Source: Aeromicrobium sp. Root495
Lineage (GTDB): Bacteria; Actinomycetota; Actinomycetes; Propionibacteriales; Nocardioidaceae
Assembly: GCF_001426755.1 (NCBI RefSeq)
Contig: NZ_LMFJ01000001.1
Location: 103,156-167,155, forward strand
Length of the DNA stretch: 64,000 nucleotides
Reading direction: 5' to 3'
Made by a program: the position numbers and the translations under genes. The notes beneath the pieces were generated by a model. The model made no database searches and was not told the origin of the DNA. It saw nothing but the letters and a program-made list of their open reading frames with translations. Shown piece by piece: positions 1 to 7,921 of this stretch (within the stretch, counting starts at the first letter, position 1; every line of letters starts with the position of its first letter).

Positions 1-356
1 ACGAGACGGGCGGCGTGCACGCGGCCGGCCTCTTCGGCGCCGACGGCTCCGTGCTGGCGGTCCGCGAGGACGTGGGGCGCCACAACGCGGTCGACAAGGT
101 CGTGGGGTGGGCGCTGCGCGACGGGCGGGTGCCGCTCACGCGCCACGTCCTGCAGGTGTCGGGCCGGGTCTCCTTCGAGCTCGTCCAGAAGGCCGCCATG
201 GCAGGCATCCCGGTCATCGCGGCTGTCAGCGCGCCCTCCTCGCTGGCCGTCGACCTGGCCGAGGCCCTTGGCGTGACCGTCGTCGGCTTCTCGCGTGGAT
301 CGTCCTTTAACGTCTACGCCGGTCCCGAACGGGTGGTGGGCGGCCTCCGCCCATAA
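1..356 (+). CDS. fdhD: FdhD, formate dehydrogenase accessory sulfurtransferase (3' part)
   Basis: This is the C-terminal part, about 117 codons, of a gene that begins before the window; the frame is open from base 3. Visible FdhD signatures are [33 protein letters not shown] and the ending [13 protein letters not shown]. In known family members the protein passes sulfur from a cysteine desulfurase to the molybdenum/bis-MGD cofactor so that formate dehydrogenase is active in the cytoplasm. The sulfur-carrying CxxC of the family lies upstream of the visible part. The gene stops just before a divergent-looking AT-rich promoter and has no functional link to the lipid genes that follow. Confidence 0.95.
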   Translation, partial: ETGGVHAAGLFGADGSVLAVREDVGRHNAVDKVVGWALRDGRVPLTRHVLQVSGRVSFELVQKAAMAGIPVIAAVSAPSSLAVDLAEALGVTVVGFSRGSSFNVYAGPERVVGGLRP

Positions 357-384
357 TTTATGAGATCGACTGTCCACTAATGGT

Positions 385-390
385 TATAGT
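385..390 (+). promoter_or_regulatory. -10 element of leaderless phosphatase gene
   Basis: TATAGT stands six bases before the GTG start at 397. That spacing places the transcription start on the start codon, and no ribosome binding site is present. Confidence 0.5.
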
Positions 391-396
391 CGGTGC

Positions 397-1182
397 GTGA
401 GTGCTTCCACGCCGCGCGGGACAGGTCGGCGCATCCCCGTCGAGAGCACCTTCAACCTGCGTGACGTCGGCGGCTACCCCGTCGGTGGCGACGCCGTGGT
501 CGCTCGGGGCCGGCTGTTCCGCTCGGACCTGCCCGGCCCGGCGTCCGACCGGCTCGGCGAGCTCACGGCGCTGGGGCTGCGGACCATCGTGGACCTGCGC
601 TCGGACGGCGAGCGCGAGAAGCGTCCGTCGGTCGCCGCATCGCTCCCGGGTGTGACGGCTGTCCACGGGCACGTGGGAGTCGGGCTGCTGGTGATCGAGG
701 AGCCGGCGCTGCGGGTCTCGTTGCCCGTGCTGTACGAGGCCGCGCTCCGGCGGCTCGGGCCCGAGATCGGCCGGGCGGTCTCCGCCCTCGCCGGTCCGGA
801 CGCGCTGCCCGCCCTCGTGCACTGCACGGCCGGCAAGGACCGGACCGGTCTCGTCGTGGCCCTCGTCCTGAGTGCCCTGGGCGTGAGCGACGAGCTCGTC
901 GCCGCCGACTACGCCGTCACCCAGGATCTCCTGACGCCGGAGTTCTTCGCGACGATCGACCTCTCGACGCACGTGCCCGACGGGCAGGCCGACGTCACGG
1001 CGCTGCACGGGGCGGATGCGTCGGCCATGCTCGCGTCCCTGGCCGCCGTGCGCGACATGGCCGGCAGCGCGCGGGAGTACCTGCTGCGCCACGGCGTCGG
1101 CGCCGAGGACCTTGCGCGGCTCGAGCGCCAGCTCGTGGTGCCCCGAGACGACACCTCCCCATCGAAGGACGAGCACGCATGA
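397..1182 (+). CDS. Tyrosine-protein phosphatase (PtpB/DSP-like)
   Basis: The 261-residue cytoplasmic protein carries the cysteine phosphatase P-loop HCTAGKDRTG, with nucleophile C143 and phosphate-binding R149 (CX5R). The N-terminal block FNLRDVGGYP and DLRSDGERE are typical of the bacterial tyrosine phosphatase family that includes mycobacterial PtpB. Members hydrolyse phosphotyrosine or phosphoinositides; the substrate here is unknown. The GTG start is six bases downstream of a TATAGT box, so the message is probably leaderless. Its stop overlaps the start of the following acyl-CoA dehydrogenase (ATGA), so the two are translationally coupled. Confidence 0.88.
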   Translation: MSASTPRGTGRRIPVESTFNLRDVGGYPVGGDAVVARGRLFRSDLPGPASDRLGELTALGLRTIVDLRSDGEREKRPSVAASLPGVTAVHGHVGVGLLVIEEPALRVSLPVLYEAALRRLGPEIGRAVSALAGPDALPALVHCTAGKDRTGLVVALVLSALGVSDELVAADYAVTQDLLTPEFFATIDLSTHVPDGQADVTALHGADASAMLASLAAVRDMAGSAREYLLRHGVGAEDLARLERQLVVPRDDTSPSKDEHA

Positions 1183-2357
1183 CCACGACGAGCCCCGCCC
1201 CCAGCCCGCTCACCACGCCGGAGGAGCAGCAGGCGCTGCGCTCGGCCGTGCGCTCCATCGCGAGCGGCTTCGGGCCCGCGTACTTCCAGGAGCAGGTGGA
1301 CACCGGCGGCAACGCCCAGGAGCTCTGGGACGCTCTGGCGGCAGGAGGCTTCCTCGGCGTCCACCTCCCCGAGGAGCACGGCGGAGGAGGCTACGGCCTC
1401 ACCGAGATCGCGATGGTCGTCGAGGAGACGGCACGAGCCGGCGTCCCCGCACTCTCGATCCTGTTCTCTCCCGGCGTCGGCGGCACGATCATCGACCGCA
1501 GCGCCACGGCGGAGCAGAAGGCGCGCTGGATGCCCGGCCTGGCCACGGGCCGCGAACGATGGTCCTTTGCGATCACCGAGCCCGATGCGGGCTCCAACGC
1601 CCACCGCATCGCCACGACCGCCGAGCGCGACGGCGACCACTACGTGCTGAACGGCGAGAAGCACTACATCACCGGCGTCGAGAGCGCCTCGAAGATCATG
1701 GTCGTGGCGCGAACCGGCCAGGACGAGCAGACCGGCCGGGGCCGGTTGTCCGTGCTGGTCGTCGACGCCGACGCTCCCGGCCTGACTCGCACCCGCATCC
1801 GGACGGTCATGAACCAGCCCGAGCAGAGCTGGCAGCTCTTCTTCGACGACGTCCGGGTGCCCGTGGAGGACCGGGTCGGGGACGAGGGTCAGGGCCTGGC
1901 CGTGGCGTTCACCGGGCTGAACACCGAGCGCATCCTGGCGGGCTCCATCTGCACCGGCATCGGACGCTACGCGCTGGACCGGGCCACGCAGTACGTACGG
2001 GAGCGGGAGGTCTGGGGGGTGCCCATCGGGTCCCACCAGGCGGTGGCACACCCGCTCGCCGCGGCCCACATCCACCTCGAGGCCGCGGTGCACATGATCG
2101 ACGTCGCGTGTGCCCGCTACGACCAGGGGCTCGAGGTGGGGGAGCGGGCCAACATCGCCAAGTACCTCGGCGCGGAGTCCGGCCTGCGGGCCCTCGACGC
2201 CGCGATCTCGGTGCACGGTGGCAACGGAGTGGCCGTCGACTTCCACCTCGCCACGTACTTCTGGATCGTGCGGATGCTCAACATGGGGCCGGTCTCCAAG
2301 GAGATGATCCTGAACTTCGTGGCCGAGCGGAGCCTTGGGCTCCCGCGTTCCTACTGA
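1179..2357 (+). CDS. Acyl-CoA dehydrogenase
   Basis: The 392-residue FAD flavoprotein has the complete family layout: an N-terminal helical domain, a central beta domain with FAITEPDAGSNAHR (substrate/FAD contact), and a C-terminal helical domain with ISVHGGNGVA. It would introduce an alpha-beta double bond into an acyl-CoA, the first step of beta-oxidation. The usual C-terminal catalytic motif IYEGT is replaced by LNMGPVS. A glutamate in FTGLNTERILAG occupies the place used as base by isovaleryl-CoA dehydrogenase, so the base has probably moved. ATGA overlap with the phosphatase gene indicates one operon. The substrate is unknown. Confidence 0.88.
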   Translation: MTTTSPAPSPLTTPEEQQALRSAVRSIASGFGPAYFQEQVDTGGNAQELWDALAAGGFLGVHLPEEHGGGGYGLTEIAMVVEETARAGVPALSILFSPGVGGTIIDRSATAEQKARWMPGLATGRERWSFAITEPDAGSNAHRIATTAERDGDHYVLNGEKHYITGVESASKIMVVARTGQDEQTGRGRLSVLVVDADAPGLTRTRIRTVMNQPEQSWQLFFDDVRVPVEDRVGDEGQGLAVAFTGLNTERILAGSICTGIGRYALDRATQYVREREVWGVPIGSHQAVAHPLAAAHIHLEAAVHMIDVACARYDQGLEVGERANIAKYLGAESGLRALDAAISVHGGNGVAVDFHLATYFWIVRMLNMGPVSKEMILNFVAERSLGLPRSY

Positions 2358-2373
2358 GGCGCGGCCAGGTGCC

Positions 2374-2379
2374 TAGACT
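2374..2379 (+). promoter_or_regulatory. -10 element of leaderless TetR gene
   Basis: TAGACT is six bases before the ATG at 2386. There is no Shine-Dalgarno sequence, and the geometry predicts transcription starting at the A of ATG. Confidence 0.5.
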
Positions 2380-2385
2380 GCGGCG

Positions 2386-2994
2386 ATGACCACCTCCCCG
2401 CCCCGACGTCCTCGCCGTTCGTCGGCGCAGGTGCGCGCCCTCGTGCTGGCGGCGGCGGTCGACGTGTTCGCAGAGAAGGGCCTGGCGGGAGCCACCACCC
2501 GGGAGATCGCCGAGCGCGCGGGGGTCGGAGAGCCCACCATGTTCCGCATCTACGGCAGCAAGGAGCGGATCTTCGAGGCCGCGGTCCTCGCCCCGTTCGA
2601 CGTCTTCATCGAGGCGTTCACGGAGCGCTGGCTGGCGGCGCCGCTCCCCGGCGGCGAGCCGGCCGACGTGCTGGCCCAGTTCGTGTCCGAGCTGCACCGG
2701 CTCGTGGGTGAGAACCGGGCGCTCTTCGCCGCGGTGGCGGGCACGGACCAGCTCGGGGCAGGACTGCAGCGGGCACTCGGTCGGCTGGAGCAGGTGGGCG
2801 ACGCGATCGCCGAGACGCACGACCTGGTGTTCGACGTCCCGGTAGCCGTGCGCATCGCGATGGTGGCGGTCACGGCCACGACGCTCGTGGAGGGGTCGGT
2901 GTTCCCCGAGGAGCAGCGGGGCCAGCGCATGCTCGACGAGCTCACGCGCATGCTGGTCGGCGCAACGCTGCACCGGCCCGACCGGACTTTGTGA
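2386..2994 (+). CDS. TetR-family regulator (family B-associated type)
   Basis: This is a 202-residue protein with an N-terminal helix-turn-helix (AAVDVFAEKGLAGATTREIAERAGVGEPTMFRIYGSK, residues about 20-60; recognition helix GVGEPTMFR) and a variable helical ligand-binding domain. It closely resembles the TetR proteins at 17572 and 24188, which also stand next to family B membrane-protein genes; all share the LAP/IGP-x-x-x-F-x-x-x-F pattern after the DNA-binding domain. The obvious target is the perfect palindrome at 3035-3054, in front of the next operon. The gene looks leaderless. Confidence 0.88.
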   Translation: MTTSPPRRPRRSSAQVRALVLAAAVDVFAEKGLAGATTREIAERAGVGEPTMFRIYGSKERIFEAAVLAPFDVFIEAFTERWLAAPLPGGEPADVLAQFVSELHRLVGENRALFAAVAGTDQLGAGLQRALGRLEQVGDAIAETHDLVFDVPVAVRIAMVAVTATTLVEGSVFPEEQRGQRMLDELTRMLVGATLHRPDRTL

Positions 2995-3013
2995 GAAGAC
3001 TCTTCCCAAAAGG

Positions 3014-3024
3014 TGTGACCCAGG
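3014..3024 (+). promoter_or_regulatory. CRP/GlxR-like half site
   Basis: TGTGACCCAGG resembles the left half of the TGTGA-N6-TCACA consensus. The same word, in either orientation, recurs at 6341, 10861 and 17477, always just upstream of a family A or B gene. Confidence 0.35.
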
Positions 3025-3034
3025 CTACTCTGCC

Positions 3035-3054
3035 TAGAGAGTGAACACTCTCTA
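3035..3054 (+). promoter_or_regulatory. Perfect palindromic operator (TAGAGAGTG-AA-CACTCTCTA)
   Basis: Two 9-base arms match perfectly around an AA centre. It lies between the TetR gene at 2386 and the family A gene at 3071, where it would overlap the promoter or leader. The AGTGAACACT core is repeated exactly in the palindrome at 23290, which precedes another family B gene. Confidence 0.7.
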
Positions 3055-3070
3055 CATGCGAGGAGCCAGC

Positions 3071-3829
3071 ATGCTGTCCGACGTTTCGAGCCCCGGAGCG
3101 GTCTTCGACGCGCTCGACGAGCACACCGTCCCGGTCATGGTGCTGTGCACCGTGGCGATGATCGGCAACTACATCTGGTTCATCTCGGCGTACCGGACCG
3201 CCAAGCGCGACCGGACCTACCCCATCCCGGTCTTCCTGCTCTTCTTCTGGTTCGCGCACGACTCTTCCTTCGTGCTGAAGTTCGACACGTGGTTCAACAC
3301 CTACGACCACTGGTTCCCCAAGCTCTTCTGGGCCCTCATCACGCTCACCGTCGTCTCCGAGATCATCTTCATAGCGCAGACGGTGAAGTACGGCAAGGAG
3401 GAGCTGGCCCCCCGGGTCACCGAGTGGCAGTGGCGGCTCGGACTCCTGGGCGGTTGCGCGGCGATGTTCGTCGCGTGGGCCTGGCTCAAGCAGTCCATGG
3501 ACGACCCGATCTACCTCGACATCTTCGCCCTGACGGTCCTGAGCTACCCCGGCGTGGCGATCATGACGCTCCTGCGCCGCCGGACGCGTCGCGGCATGTC
3601 CATGACGATGTGCGGCGGCTTCCTCATGATGACCGTCTTCTACTTCGGTGCGTCGTCGTTCCTCTTCGGACCCGACTTCCAGTCCACGACCTACTACCTC
3701 GTGGGCGGCGCCTCCCTGGCGATGGCCCTCGCCATGACGTGGCTGACGTGGCGCATGCCGGAGTACGTGCCGGAGGCGGGGCCCGACGCCGGCCGCGCGA
3801 CCGAGCCTGCCGTGGCGGGGCGGGTCTGA
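3071..3829 (+). CDS. Family A membrane protein, copy 1
   Basis: The 252-residue protein shows about seven hydrophobic segments. Landmarks: an N-terminal ALDEHTVP amphipathic stretch, WFAHDSSF at the start of the third segment, FDTWFNTYDHW in the loop or interface after it, a buried glutamate in VSEIIFIAQ, and MDDPIYLD later. The start at 3071 is preferred because AGGAG lies five bases upstream and because it aligns with the short N-termini of the paralogs; GTG 3041 and ATG 3056 would lie inside or right after the operator. The stop is one base before the ATG of family B copy 1, so A and B are cotranscribed. I recognise no described family; the conserved H, D, E and W residues suggest an active or cofactor site. 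This is inference. Confidence 0.82.
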   Translation: MLSDVSSPGAVFDALDEHTVPVMVLCTVAMIGNYIWFISAYRTAKRDRTYPIPVFLLFFWFAHDSSFVLKFDTWFNTYDHWFPKLFWALITLTVVSEIIFIAQTVKYGKEELAPRVTEWQWRLGLLGGCAAMFVAWAWLKQSMDDPIYLDIFALTVLSYPGVAIMTLLRRRTRRGMSMTMCGGFLMMTVFYFGASSFLFGPDFQSTTYYLVGGASLAMALAMTWLTWRMPEYVPEAGPDAGRATEPAVAGRV

Positions 3830-3830
3830 C

Positions 3831-4655
3831 ATGACGCTCACCGCAGAGACTCCCGTGCCGGTCGCGACGACCCGCCTGCGCTCGCGCACCCGCACGTCCC
3901 GCATCGTCCAGAAGGCCTGCATCTGGGCCGGCCCGGTGATGGGCGCGCTCTTCGTCCTCGGGTTCGTCGTGGCTGGGTTCTTCCCGCCGCCGTCGCCGGA
4001 CCAGAGCCCCGCCGAGGTGGCGGCGATGATCGACGCGGACCGCACGGCGATCCGCATCGGCATCGTCATCTGTCTCGCGTCGTGCACGCTGCTCATGCCG
4101 TTCTTCACCGCGTTCACCATCCAGATGCTGCGCATCGAGAGGTCGCGGCCGATCCTGGCCTACACGCAGCTGGCGCTCGGAGCCCTCGCCACGATCGAGT
4201 TCGTGATCCCCTACGTCTTCATGCTCGTGTCCACGTTCCGCGTCGGGCAGGACCCGGCCGTGACGCAGGCCCTGTTCGACATCAGCTGGTTCTTCTTCCT
4301 CGGCGTCATCAGCACGTTCGTGCTCCAGCTCGCGATCTTCGGCGTGGCCGTGCTCATCGACGCCCGCACCGAGCCGATCTTCCCGCGCTGGCTCGGCTAC
4401 CTGAACCTGTGGCTCTCGCTCATGTTCACGCCCGCGAGCTTCCTGGTCTTCTTCAAGACCGGCCCGCTCGCCTGGAACGGTGCGTTCGTGTGGTGGCTCC
4501 CCGTGACCGCGTTCCTGGTGTGGTTCTTCCCCAACTTCGTGTGCCTCCTGCGCGCGGTGGACCAGGACGGCGAGGAGCCGTTCGCCCTCGACGAGGACCT
4601 GCGCTCCGAGGTGGCCGAGCTGCGCCGCCTGGTCGAGGCCCTTCCCGCCCGCTGA
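3831..4655 (+). CDS. Family B membrane protein, copy 1
   Basis: This 274-residue protein has six or seven hydrophobic segments. The family pattern is clear: FFPPPSPDQSPAEVAAMI after the first membrane span, TAIRIGIVICLA, VGQDPAVTQALFDISWFFF, FPRWLGYLNLW and FFKTGPLAWNGAFVWWLP, followed by an acidic cytoplasmic tail (about 30 residues, charged, probably helical) that most paralogs lack. It is cotranscribed with family A copy 1 immediately upstream. No signal peptide cleavage site or known catalytic motif is visible, and I do not recognise the family. A role as partner subunit of the A protein is inferred only from pairing. Confidence 0.82.
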   Translation: MTLTAETPVPVATTRLRSRTRTSRIVQKACIWAGPVMGALFVLGFVVAGFFPPPSPDQSPAEVAAMIDADRTAIRIGIVICLASCTLLMPFFTAFTIQMLRIERSRPILAYTQLALGALATIEFVIPYVFMLVSTFRVGQDPAVTQALFDISWFFFLGVISTFVLQLAIFGVAVLIDARTEPIFPRWLGYLNLWLSLMFTPASFLVFFKTGPLAWNGAFVWWLPVTAFLVWFFPNFVCLLRAVDQDGEEPFALDEDLRSEVAELRRLVEALPAR

Positions 4656-4674
4656 CAAGTTGCGCGGTGAGTTA

Positions 4675-4713
4675 GCGTCCGTTCAGGCCTGCAAGCGGGG
4701 TCGAAACGGACGC
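4675..4713. terminator. Bidirectional stem-loop between convergent genes
   Basis: GCGTCCGTT at 4675-4683 pairs perfectly with AACGGACGC at 4705-4713. A second small inverted repeat (GGTCA/TGACC) follows at 4716-4730. It sits between the convergent family B gene and the TetR gene; there is no T-run, as usual in actinobacteria. Confidence 0.6.
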
Positions 4714-4736
4714 CAGGTCACCCCCTGACCGACGTA

Positions 4737-5360
4737 TCAGGGCTCGACGGTGAGGCCGTGGAGCAGGACCTGGGTGACGTGCTCGGCGATCTGGCGCGAG
4801 CCCGCCACGGGTGCCCCGGGGACCGGGAAGATCTCGTAGATGCCGCGGAAGTTGGCCAGTCCGTAGGACAGAGAGAACACCGTGGCGGCCGCGGCGTTGA
4901 CGTCGGCGTCGGGAAGGGCGTCGGCGATGGCCGTGCTGAAGACCCCGATCGCGTCGTGGAAGACGGTGTGGAAGAGGCTTTGCGGCTCGTCGGAGTGCGG
5001 GCTCAGGAGCTCACGGTTGAGCAACAGGCGGAAGGTCTCGTCGTTCACGAGGTTGTCGACCCACCACTCGATCACGCCCGTCAGGCGGTCCCGTGCCGAG
5101 AGCGAGCCGTCGAGCAGGCCGTCGGGCAGTGCCGCTCGGCGGGCGAGGACGCGCTGCAGCACCACCTGGTAGAGCTCGTCCTTGCCGGCGAAGTGGTGGT
5201 ACAGCGCACCCGTGGCCACGCCGCTCGCGATGGCCAGCTGCTTGGTGGTCACGGCCTCGAAGCCGTGCTGGGCGAACAGCGACGCCGCGGCGTCGAGGAT
5301 CTTCTCCTCGGTCGCCGCGGCGCGCAGCTGCTGGGGACGAGGCCGTGAGCGTGAGGTCAC
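4737..5360 (-). CDS. TetR-family regulator of the subunit III/IV-like operon
   Basis: The 207-residue protein has a classical TetR helix-turn-helix, AASLFAQHGFEAVTTKQLAIASGVATGALYHHFAGKDEL (residues about 23-62), and a tryptophan-rich ligand-binding core (IEWWVDNLV). The GTG start lies four bases after the stop of the small subunit-IV-like gene, so the regulator is the last gene of that three-gene operon and probably autoregulates it through the promoter region at 6282-6397. The ligand is unknown. Confidence 0.87.
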   Translation of the reverse strand: MTSRSRPRPQQLRAAATEEKILDAAASLFAQHGFEAVTTKQLAIASGVATGALYHHFAGKDELYQVVLQRVLARRAALPDGLLDGSLSARDRLTGVIEWWVDNLVNDETFRLLLNRELLSPHSDEPQSLFHTVFHDAIGVFSTAIADALPDADVNAAAATVFSLSYGLANFRGIYEIFPVPGAPVAGSRQIAEHVTQVLLHGLTVEP

Positions 5361-5364
5361 GCGC

Positions 5365-5667
5365 TCAGCCTGCCAGGTAGAACCCGGTGACGACGCAGAA
5401 GACCACGAGGCAGTAGGCCTCGATGATGGCCCGCAGCACCAGCGGAGCGTCCTTGAGCTCCATGAAGTAGAGCCCGATGAAGCGGATCTTGACGAACGCG
5501 ACGGCCAGGATGATGAGGCTCGCAGCGGTGTGGTTCTCGATGCCGCCGTGGTCGGTGCCGAGGGCCCAGGAGACCACGGTGGCCACGATGAGGAAGAGCC
5601 ACACGACGGTGGACGAGGACTTGAGCAGGTCGGCCGGACGGTCGGCCGAGACGGTGTGCACGGACAT
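5365..5667 (-). CDS. Cytochrome c oxidase subunit IV / NorF-like small membrane protein
   Basis: The 100-residue protein has three hydrophobic segments (residues about 20-40, 47-70 and 78-99). The pattern ASLIILAVAFVKIRFIGLYFMELKDAP and LVLRAIIEAYCLVVF is typical of the prokaryotic cytochrome c oxidase subunit IV / NorF family. ATG 5667 is chosen because it begins two bases after the stop of the subunit-III-like gene and gives the family's usual length. No heme-copper subunit I or II gene is present in the window, so its enzyme partner is unclear. Confidence 0.8.
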   Translation of the reverse strand: MSVHTVSADRPADLLKSSSTVVWLFLIVATVVSWALGTDHGGIENHTAASLIILAVAFVKIRFIGLYFMELKDAPLVLRAIIEAYCLVVFCVVTGFYLAG

Positions 5668-5669
5668 GG

Positions 5670-6281
5670 TCACCTCACCAGGAAGATCAGGGGGAACAGG
5701 ACGATCCAGAGCAGGTCGACCATGTGCCAGAAGCACGCGCCGCCCTCGAAGAAGGAGTACTGGTTCTTGGTCATCTCGGGCTTCTGGCTCAGCTTGTAGA
5801 GCACCACGAGGACGACCAGGCCGATGACCAGGTGGAACGCGTGCAGGCCGGTGAGCACGAAGTAGTACATGAAGAAGTCGCTCGTCTGCGGCGTGATGTC
5901 GTGCTGGATCTTCTCGGTGTACTCGAGGATCTTGATGGCCAGGAAGCCCGCGCCGCAGAGCCAGGCCGCGGCGATGAGCCGGGGCGCGAGGTGACGCTGC
6001 GTCGTCGACTGCACGGCGCGCATGGCCAGCACCACGAAGAGCGAGCTCACGAGCAGCAGGGCGGTGTTGATCGCACCGAAGTTCTGGTTGAGCTCGGCCT
6101 GGTCCCTCGCGAAGCCGTCCGGGTCGCCGATCCGCGACTGCAGGAACACGGAGAAGAAGACGGCGAAGACCGTCATGTCTCCGAAGATGAAGATCCAGGT
6201 CCCCTCCTCGCCGGGGATCCGCTTGACCTTCTTGGGTGCCTCCGTGTCGTCGGGCGGTGGTGCGGTTCCCAGGGACGCCAT
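5670..6281 (-). CDS. Heme-copper oxidase subunit III / NorE-like protein
   Basis: This 203-residue protein has five membrane spans. The family landmarks are GEEGTWIFIFGDMTVFAVFF in span 1, GAINTALLLVSS in span 2, YYFVLTGLHAFHLVIGL in span 4 and FWHMVDLLWIVLF in span 5. Such proteins are subunit III of aa3-type oxidases or NorE next to nitric oxide reductase. Here it heads an operon with the subunit-IV-like gene and a TetR regulator, divergent from a family B gene, and without any catalytic subunit. It may serve another membrane enzyme, perhaps the A/B proteins around it; that is speculation from position. Confidence 0.82.
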   Translation of the reverse strand: MASLGTAPPPDDTEAPKKVKRIPGEEGTWIFIFGDMTVFAVFFSVFLQSRIGDPDGFARDQAELNQNFGAINTALLLVSSLFVVLAMRAVQSTTQRHLAPRLIAAAWLCGAGFLAIKILEYTEKIQHDITPQTSDFFMYYFVLTGLHAFHLVIGLVVLVVLYKLSQKPEMTKNQYSFFEGGACFWHMVDLLWIVLFPLIFLVR

Positions 6282-6312
6282 TTTTCAGACCTTCTCTCTC
6301 ACAAGTATTAAA

Positions 6313-6326
6313 ACCGAGCGTTCAGT
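6313..6326. promoter_or_regulatory. Imperfect palindrome in divergent promoter region
   Basis: ACCGAGCGTTCAGT is symmetric at 10 of 14 positions. It is flanked at a wider scale by AGTAT (6304-6308) and ATACT (6330-6334). It lies between the divergent subunit III-like gene and family B copy 2, next to a CRP-like word at 6341-6351 (CCCAGGTCACA). It is a plausible operator for the TetR at 4737. Confidence 0.45.
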
Positions 6327-6397
6327 CTGATACTTTATGGCCCAGGTCACATCCACGGCAAGGTTTTCCTGCCACGAGTTCTCACAAAGGAGTCGCC

Positions 6398-7174
6398 ATG
6401 AGCGCGACCGTCAGTCGTTTCTCCGAGACGAGCCAGCGAGCGATCCTCTGGTGGGGCATCGGCCTCGCGGTCATCTACGCGCTCGCTCTGATCTTCCTGC
6501 TGCAGCAGGTCCCCACGAAGAACCCGGAGTGGAGCGCCCAGCAGGTGGCGGACTGGTACTCCGAGAACAACGACAAGATCAAGTGGGGCGCGGTCATCTC
6601 CGGCTGGACCGGCGCCTTCATGATGCCGATCCTCGCTGTCGTGGCCATCCAGATGGCCCGCGTCGAGACCGGCGGCGCCAAGATCTGGAGCGCCCTGTCG
6701 CTCGTGAGCGGTGCGCTCATGTCGATCTGGCTCATGCTGCCGCCCATCTTCTGGGGCACGGCCGCCTACACGCAGGACCGCGTGGACCCCGAGGTCACGA
6801 CCGTGATGCACGAGCTCGGCACGCTGACCCTCGTGACGACGGACCAGTACTACATCTTCCTCTGGATCGGCATCTCCGTGCTGTGCTTCCGCTCCGCGAC
6901 GGCCCTCGTGCCCAACAACCCGTTCCCGCGCTGGTGGGGCTACCTCTCGCTCTGGATCACCCTCATGTTCGAGGCCGGCGCGTTCGCCTTCATCCCGCGC
7001 ACGGGCCCGCTCGCCTGGGACGGACTCCTCGTCTTCTGGTCGCCGCTCTCGCTGTTCGGGGTCTGGATCTCCATCCAGAGCTGGCTCATCTTCCGCGCGC
7101 TGCGTGGGCAGGCCCAGGCCAAGCTCGACGGCACCGAGCCCGAGCTCGAGCCCTCGACCATCTCGGTCCTCTGA
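6398..7174 (+). CDS. Family B membrane protein, copy 2
   Basis: This is a 258-residue divergent member. The usual PPPSP box is replaced by VPTKNPEWSAQQVADWYSE, but VDPEVTTVMHELGTL, FPRWWGYLSLWITLMFEAGAF and PRTGPLAWDGLLVFWSP keep the family register, with about seven hydrophobic segments. The ATG start at 6398 has AAGGAG six bases upstream; upstream in-frame codons run through the promoter region. Nine bases separate it from the family A gene that follows, which is in turn fused by overlap to an FAD oxidoreductase gene, giving a B-A-flavoenzyme operon. Confidence 0.82.
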   Translation: MSATVSRFSETSQRAILWWGIGLAVIYALALIFLLQQVPTKNPEWSAQQVADWYSENNDKIKWGAVISGWTGAFMMPILAVVAIQMARVETGGAKIWSALSLVSGALMSIWLMLPPIFWGTAAYTQDRVDPEVTTVMHELGTLTLVTTDQYYIFLWIGISVLCFRSATALVPNNPFPRWWGYLSLWITLMFEAGAFAFIPRTGPLAWDGLLVFWSPLSLFGVWISIQSWLIFRALRGQAQAKLDGTEPELEPSTISVL

Positions 7175-7183
7175 CGTCGAGCC

Positions 7184-7921
7184 ATGTATGACCCGCAGAC
7201 GATCCTGAGCGCGATCGACGACCACCCTGTCCCGATCCTGCTGGGCTTCGGCCTGGCCATGGTGCTGCAGAACGTCGCGATGGTGACTGCCGTCGTGATG
7301 ACGCGGCGGGAGGGGTGGATCTCCATCCCCCTGCCGTGCACGTTCCTGTGGCTCGCCCACGACCTGAGCGTGGTGGCGCGGTTCGACACGTGGTTCAACA
7401 CCTACGACCACTGGTTCCTCAAGCTCTTCTGGCTGGGTCTCCTGAGCGCGTTCCTGCTCGAGCTCGTCTTCATGACGCAGGCCATGCGGGTGGGCCGCAA
7501 GGAGTACCTGCCCAACGGCTCGCAGGCCCAGTGGAACGCGCTCCTGTGGGGCGGTGCTGCACTCTTCGTGCTCTGCTGGGAGTACCAGACGACGGTCTGG
7601 GACGACCCGCTCCACCAGGCCTTGGCGTCGACGACGATGTACGTCATCCCGCTCGCCGTGGTTCCGCTCGTCCTGCGTCGGCGCTCGGCCGTGGCGCAGT
7701 CACCTGTCATCTACGCCTGCTTCGCCGGGATGGTCATCCTCTGGTGGGCGGTCACGATGGGCGCCTACGGCGAGGGCTTCAGGACGTGGCAGTACCTGGC
7801 GTCCGGCGTGGTCGCGTTCGGCACGCTCACCGGGCTCTCGGTCTGGATCCACCGGCTCCGCGCGGCCGGACCTCCACCGGAGCCTGACCTCGAACGCGTG
7901 CCGGCAGCGGTGCGGTCATGA
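7184..7921 (+). CDS. Family A membrane protein, copy 2
   Basis: The 245-residue protein begins MYDPQTILSAIDDHPVP and contains WLAHDLSVVARFDTWFNTYDHWFLKLFW, a buried glutamate in LELVFMTQ, and WDDPLHQ in place of DDPIYL. About seven membrane spans are visible. Its last codons overlap the start of the CrtI-like FAD oxidoreductase (ATGA at 7918-7921). This strongly suggests that the two proteins are made in fixed ratio and work together, for example as membrane anchor, quinone-facing electron acceptor or second enzymatic step for the flavoprotein. Function is not known. Confidence 0.82.
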   Translation: MYDPQTILSAIDDHPVPILLGFGLAMVLQNVAMVTAVVMTRREGWISIPLPCTFLWLAHDLSVVARFDTWFNTYDHWFLKLFWLGLLSAFLLELVFMTQAMRVGRKEYLPNGSQAQWNALLWGGAALFVLCWEYQTTVWDDPLHQALASTTMYVIPLAVVPLVLRRRSAVAQSPVIYACFAGMVILWWAVTMGAYGEGFRTWQYLASGVVAFGTLTGLSVWIHRLRAAGPPPEPDLERVPAAVRS

